The position numbers were made by a program, and so were the translations under genes. This document shows, piece after piece, positions 55,331 to 60,000 of a stretch of DNA of 60,000 nucleotides (positions are counted from its first letter, which is position 1; each line of letters opens with the position of its first letter). Below the pieces are notes generated by a model. That model did no database searches, was not told the DNA's origin, and saw only the letters and a list, made by a program, of their open reading frames with translations. The DNA comes from Branchiostoma floridae (taxonomy: Eukaryota > Chordata > Leptocardii > Amphioxiformes > Branchiostomatidae). Where the stretch lies: contig NC_049979.1 in the NCBI RefSeq assembly GCF_000003815.2, positions 7,160,729 to 7,220,728 on the forward strand, given 5' to 3'.

Positions 55331-57910
55331 CTCTTGGTGCCTGTTTTCGAGATTTCGACAGTGTTTTCAATTCTGTCTGTCCTGTTCACGTTTATTTCCA
55401 TGGTGGTATTCATCATAAGGTAAGGGAGCTGCTTACCGCACTCTGAAATAGTTGTTGTATGATTGTTTCGTATTGTGTCAACTCAGGGAAACCAAAATGG
55501 AGCCGGGGAGGGAGGGGGAGGGGCAGTAAAAACGTCGCCGCTGTCAAATTTGCTCTGGTTTACACAGGTTATAACGTTATGATGTTAGTTCAATTACTGT
55601 TTCCAAGCCATCTTTCCAGCCCGAGTGCCATCCAGTTCTAATACTAGTAGTTTACCAAGGCACCCGTACTCACTTTGAAAAAAACTTCATTGCTGGGATC
55701 ATATTGTCATGTCCTGTTTCTGAAGTACATACTAACACATCAGACTGTCATGTGCTGCAGGTTACAGCATGACAACAGTGTGGTACAGCAGACAGGACAG
55801 AACATCCCTGTGGTCCGGATGCAGGCCGTCTCCAACCCTTTTGTACTAGATGTGCACCAGCCTCGACAGGCTTCTGTCAGAGGTACATGTAACGTTATGT
55901 TTCTTCAACTCTCATAAATGTACTTTTAAAAGGACAGTGATTTGATACATAACATTATCATTTCATCCATCAAACTTTATCCAATTTTCATATATTACAA
56001 ACTTATATTCATAGTATATTAAATTAGACAGTCCAGTTAGGAAATTCCAATGCTGTGGCAGACAAAACCAGTATAACGTCAATTCTTGTAACTGTTTTGT
56101 TCAATGATCATAATAGTACATTTGTATTCTTAATATTGTTTATTGGGTGTTGTTTTGGCACAGTAACCATGACAACTGGGTATCAGTTACCCTGTTTCCC
56201 CCCTCAAACATGCTTCTAAATCTAATATGATCATACTTTGCAGATATGCAAAGTCATACAATACAAAGCATACTTGTTGGTGTGTTACACCAGAGGTCGG
56301 TTATACCAGCTATATAGCTACAGATATAACATAGATAACTGTTACAGATATCTGGAAGAGCATACATATCACACTGTACTTTGATATAACATACCAGCAT
56401 GCATATTATGTGTATGTAACTTGGATATACACGGATTGACAATCATTGAACTGGTTTATATATACTAGTTTCTATGTTGTTAAAAATGAACTTTTAAGAA
56501 GAACTTAGCTGTCAGATCCTTCTTGTGCAATAAAACTAATCAAAACTCCTAGAACATGTATTATTCTGGCCTAAACTGATGTTGTGCACAGTTTATCAGG
56601 CCTAGAAAAAATTTTCTTTCCTTTTTCCCTACCTACCCTAGAAAAAACCTGCGGACCTTAGACTTTTTTTGGGTTGGGTAGTGGAGTCATATAGCTTTTA
56701 GTTAGAAATTTTTATTCAGCCAGCTCCCTATTGAAGTAAAAACATTGCTTGTCCTATCTTATGAAGGACAAATTATGTACAAAATTAAAGTTTGACATCG
56801 AAAGACAAGTGTCCTCATGCATTTCAGTTTACTTTGAATTTTGATCAACTGTATTGTAATACGTTGTATGTATCATTAGAGTTTTTGCCAGCCTAAAAAA
56901 ATTGCTATACAAGAAAAAACGATAATCCTTACCTATTGACCCTAATATTTTCAGGACTGAAACAGGAAACACAACCTTTTTTGCCTAGGCCTCCGTACAT
57001 TTATGTTTAACTGCAATATATTCTACAGGTGGGCTGGCAGTTGAGTTAACCAGTAAAGTTCCTGCAGTGTTGAGCCATTACTGGGGAGTCCGTATAGCGC
57101 CGTTCCACGAGCTTCTGCAGGACCAGGTACCTGAACTCCTCCCATCCTCCCAACAGGACAAGATACAGGACATCTGCTTCAGGAAGGAGGAGGACATCCT
57201 GTATCCTTCACAGCATCATCCCTCAATTAAAGAATAGGACACTCATTTTTCATGGTATATGGCATACTGGTAAAATATACCAGTAAAAATCAGGAAGACA
57301 TAAAAGTTCATCAAGCAGTCAGCCATGTTTTGTAAGATGTGTATTGTTTGATACATTTACAATTAACATTTAAAACATATGAATTATGCATCATAAATGC
57401 ACAAGATTTTTGGAAGGAATGACTCTTTGCTTCTCATATAGTAAGGTTCTTCAAAACACAGCCAGAATTGTACTCACTTCCAATGTTTTAATGTCTGTCA
57501 GACACCATCATCAGGTTTGAAGAACCTTTCTATATGAGTAATTTACCAGCCTGATGAAACTATTTACGGACTTTTTGCTTCTATTAGCTCTTCTGAGTGA
57601 AATTTGAAATATTTTTTTACCACAGACATAAAAGGCTTTCTGGGCTCTGGGAGATAAAGTAAAGGCCAATTTTGTCATTACTTAGTTTCTTTGTCTTAAG
57701 ATTTAGTTGTGATTTCCACAGACAACAAAACATTTTTGTGACTTTTCTTAACTGGAGTCTGCCAGGATTCCTCCATGTGAGAACCATATAGAGCATGTGC
57801 TTCTGTCTGGGCAGGAGGAGGAGGAGCAGAGGTTTGGTGGTTCTCCCAGGTCTGTGTATCCTGTAGTGCTGGTACTGAAGAGACAGGAGTTTGCTGCAGA
57901 CATGTCCATT
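55322..57910 (+). CDS. CGRRF1: CGRRF1-like RING-type E3 ligase, 5' four exons (3' partial)
   Basis: Exons 55322-55419, 55761-55882, 57029-57200 and 57766-57910, joined in phase. The first encodes a start methionine and a hydrophobic segment (FSILSVLFTFISMVVFII), the N-terminal membrane anchor of this ER-associated family. The second has RMQAVSNPFVLDVHQP, the third VLSHYWGVRIAPFHELLQ, the fourth FGGSPRSVYPVVLVLKR. These correspond in order to blocks of vertebrate CGRRF1 (NPFGLE, CYWG, FGTVPRSRYPLV). The RING finger, expected at the C-terminus, is beyond the right edge; the family is implicated in growth suppression and ubiquitination. The call rests on pattern recall, not a search. Confidence 0.82.
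57436..57537. repeat. Inverted repeat in CGRRF1-like intron
   Basis: CTCATATAGTAAGGTTCTTC and its near-complement GAAGAACCTTTCTATATGAG at the two ends, arms about 24 bp. Non-coding, probably a small foldback element. Confidence 0.7.
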
Positions 57911-57923
57911 GTAAGTAAGGATA

Positions 57924-58002
57924 GCCTGCTGGTATCCAAATCTCTGCAAATAGAGTAGGGGACAAAAGAGACTCTGTAGCTATAATATGTTTAAATACCA
58001 GA
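57924..58002. mobile_element. Degenerate foldback element, family B copy 2
   Basis: Carries CTGGTATCC at the left, AAGAGACTC..GTAGCTATAATA inside and ATACCAG at the right, matching the right half of the element at 42855-42976. It starts 14 bp after the donor of exon 57766-57910. Confidence 0.6.
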
Positions 58003-58209
58003 CTAAGGCTTAGGTCACATTTCCAAACCGGGGCCGGCTGGGATGATTTAAAAATAAAAAATGAAAATTTATACCTAGAAATATGCAAAAATCATGCCCA
58101 TGAATCTTATTTTCACATTTTGTGTATTTTGATGTCTTTTATATCATTCTTTTTGCTTCCAAAAACTGCCCAGTTGGGCCCTGGTTTGGAAATTTGACCT
58201 AAGCCTAAG
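58003..58209. mobile_element. MITE with about 38-bp terminal inverted repeats
   Basis: AGGCTTAGGTCACATTTCC at the left and GGAAATTTGACCTAAGCCT at the right, matching for about 38 bp through CAAACCGGGGCC / GGGCCCTGGTTTG. AT-rich interior, non-coding. It abuts the family B element on its left. Confidence 0.82.
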
Positions 58210-60000
58210 GTAGGACTGGAGTGTTTCTCAAGATTGCTAGTTTGTATTCAAAGAAACACAGAGAACGTGAAATACTAATCGATGTGCACTTTAGTGGTTT
58301 TGACTTGAGTAAGGCTTACATTGACTTATCCCCAGACCATAGTCTGTTCTGGGTCATGGGGCTCTACAACAGACATCTCTTTGTGCTGTATCCAACATCA
58401 GGGATATTGTTGAAAGACATGTCAAAAGCTGCCTATCTGTTTAATGTGCTTTGCTTGACACAACCTTCTTCCTGACTGACACTGACAGAGTTACCGTCCT
58501 GAACCAAACAAGTAGTAGTAATAACCGCAGTATTACTACCATTTGCCTGGTCATAGCTGGCTAGGGTATGAGAAATTCCATTTGATAACTCCTGCTCCCA
58601 CTCCCAATTAAACTTTAAATTTGATTCAGGAACAAGGTTAAAAGAAGAATCTCCCTGGATTCAGTTGGTATCTTTTAATGCATAAGTTCTCTGGATCTAT
58701 CCATCCTTTTTATTGTATTTCATCCCTACCATATCTTTTCAAATGGATTAGCCACTAGAAGTACAAGATGGACACTTGTTAGGAAGTCTTAGGACTTCAG
58801 TGAGAGTCTGAAACCAATTTCTGTTGACACCTTTTAATAATCTTTTTAGATGTCAGCATAGAGTCAGTAGGTTACACTCCCTTGGGACCATGGCTGTTAC
58901 ATGTGCACAAGATCTAAGGAAAGGGTGAACATTTCAGAAAAATGAAGTTGGCAATGAGTCAAGTTCAGCTGGTGCGTGTAGGTGGCTGGGGAAATATCCG
59001 TGTGGACCTGGGGGAATTGATCTGGTCCAGGCCATTACCATGCTGCTAATGGTTTGATTAGTCTGTCAAGGATCAAAGTGACTTTTTAGGACAGAAATGT
59101 TTGAAACATGATTTCAGCCACAGCAGTAGACTTCACTAATATGCACTTGAACTACATCATACTTTCATTTCTTTGCTGTACCTAATAAAGATTCTGCCCT
59201 TTTTTATCATGCCCGTCAGCCAAATTTCTTGCTTGTTGAGCACATGTGATCCAGATGTTGTTATAGTCCTAGGTACAGTTGTCTCAAGTAAAAACACCAC
59301 GGCTATTGAAAATATGTTTCGATGAAAGTTTTGACTTTTGGTAGTTTTGAGTCTTTTTTTGAGTCAATTTTAACTGCTAGCAAATGAAAATCATATAGTT
59401 TGTGGTGTTGTAATCATTCTGTTCATTTTTATATTAAAACACATGTAGAGTCGATTCCATATTACCGAGAGGGTGTTTCTTGCCTAAAGAATACTGTGGT
59501 GGGAAATGTCACTTTTACTTAATATCTAGTTTGTCCCATATCATTTTGGGGCACAACTTTTCAACTCAAGTTCAGAAACATGAGCCACAGGTGATGTGCA
59601 GCCATCAAACTGATAAATTAGAGGCCAATTGAACTCAGTGGGGGGCCAAATCACGGTAACATGATGTCTGTGTGAAAAGTTGTATTTTAGACGTTATTTC
59701 TGGAGATAGGTAGTCAGCTGGTTTTATGATATCTAATGTTTGCTATTTTAGGCCACTTTAATTCATGCACTTGGATAATGGTTTCTGGATATATCAAAGT
59801 AAAAATTTGTGAAGCAAATAAAAATTGAGCAATATGAAAAGAGATGGCCATGAGGCAGAAGTTACGTCTACAAAACTGAGTGTGTGAAAGCAACACCCTC
59901 CCCCTATAAACTGTTTTCATGTCGTTCTTTCATTTTCTTTTTTTTAAATTGGAGAACTAATGAATCAGATTGATCAAGCATTCATTTTAAGTATATTGTG
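58210..60000. other. Intron of the CGRRF1-like gene
   Basis: No exon matching the expected downstream CGRRF1 blocks is visible up to the window end, so this intron exceeds 2 kb. One 84-codon open stretch (58221-58475) shows no family resemblance. Confidence 0.55.

Noticed and set aside
58221-58475. 84-codon open frame as the next CGRRF1 exon
   Set aside because: The sequence does not resemble the expected downstream CGRRF1 region and lacks a matching acceptor and phase.
1-60000. CRISPR arrays, operons, prophage or other bacterial systems
   Set aside because: No regularly spaced repeats or prokaryotic gene organisation; intron-rich metazoan DNA throughout.

Overview
The window is animal nuclear DNA: many small exons with GT/AG introns, many short DNA-transposon relics, two tRNA-derived SINEs and two 100-N scaffold gaps. 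Gene content (TDRD9, SRF and a CGRRF1-like gene) and repeat character suggest an invertebrate deuterostome, most likely an amphioxus (Branchiostoma). The species is inferred; no search was run. All exon boundaries below were read by hand from splice sites and reading phase.

Region 1 (1-26.6 kb, + strand): a TDRD9 / spindle-E homologue, the piRNA-pathway DExH helicase with a Tudor domain. I can follow 35 coding exons from the Walker A exon (487) to the stop (25285). They total 3930 bp, in phase throughout, giving 1309 codons plus stop. The N-terminal exons lie left of the window. One intron (6709-12368) is far larger than the rest and holds a TIR element and other unexplained structure. The 3' UTR carries a 147-bp foldback element with a perfect 9-bp target duplication.

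Region 2 (27.5-46 kb, - strand, convergent with TDRD9): serum response factor. Eight shared coding exons encode the MADS box and a Q/S/T-rich activation region. Two alternative 5' ends join the MADS exon in the same phase: a proximal exon encoding 8 residues (471-aa protein), and a distal pair of coding exons adding 83 residues behind a non-coding first exon (546 aa). SRF-binding CArG boxes cluster beside the proximal start and, more strikingly, in the large intron at 38.93-39.09 kb together with two TEAD/MCAT motifs. This suggests autoregulation and is the most interesting signal in the window.

Region 3 (46-55.3 kb): intergenic DNA with no gene I can support, but with foldback structures, including a perfect 30-bp inverted repeat with a 5-nt loop.

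Region 4 (55.3-60 kb, + strand): the first four coding exons of a CGRRF1-like RING-type E3 ligase. The RING exons lie beyond the right edge.

The three genes do not form a pathway. TDRD9 and SRF converge tail to tail; SRF and the CGRRF1-like gene diverge across about 9.5 kb.
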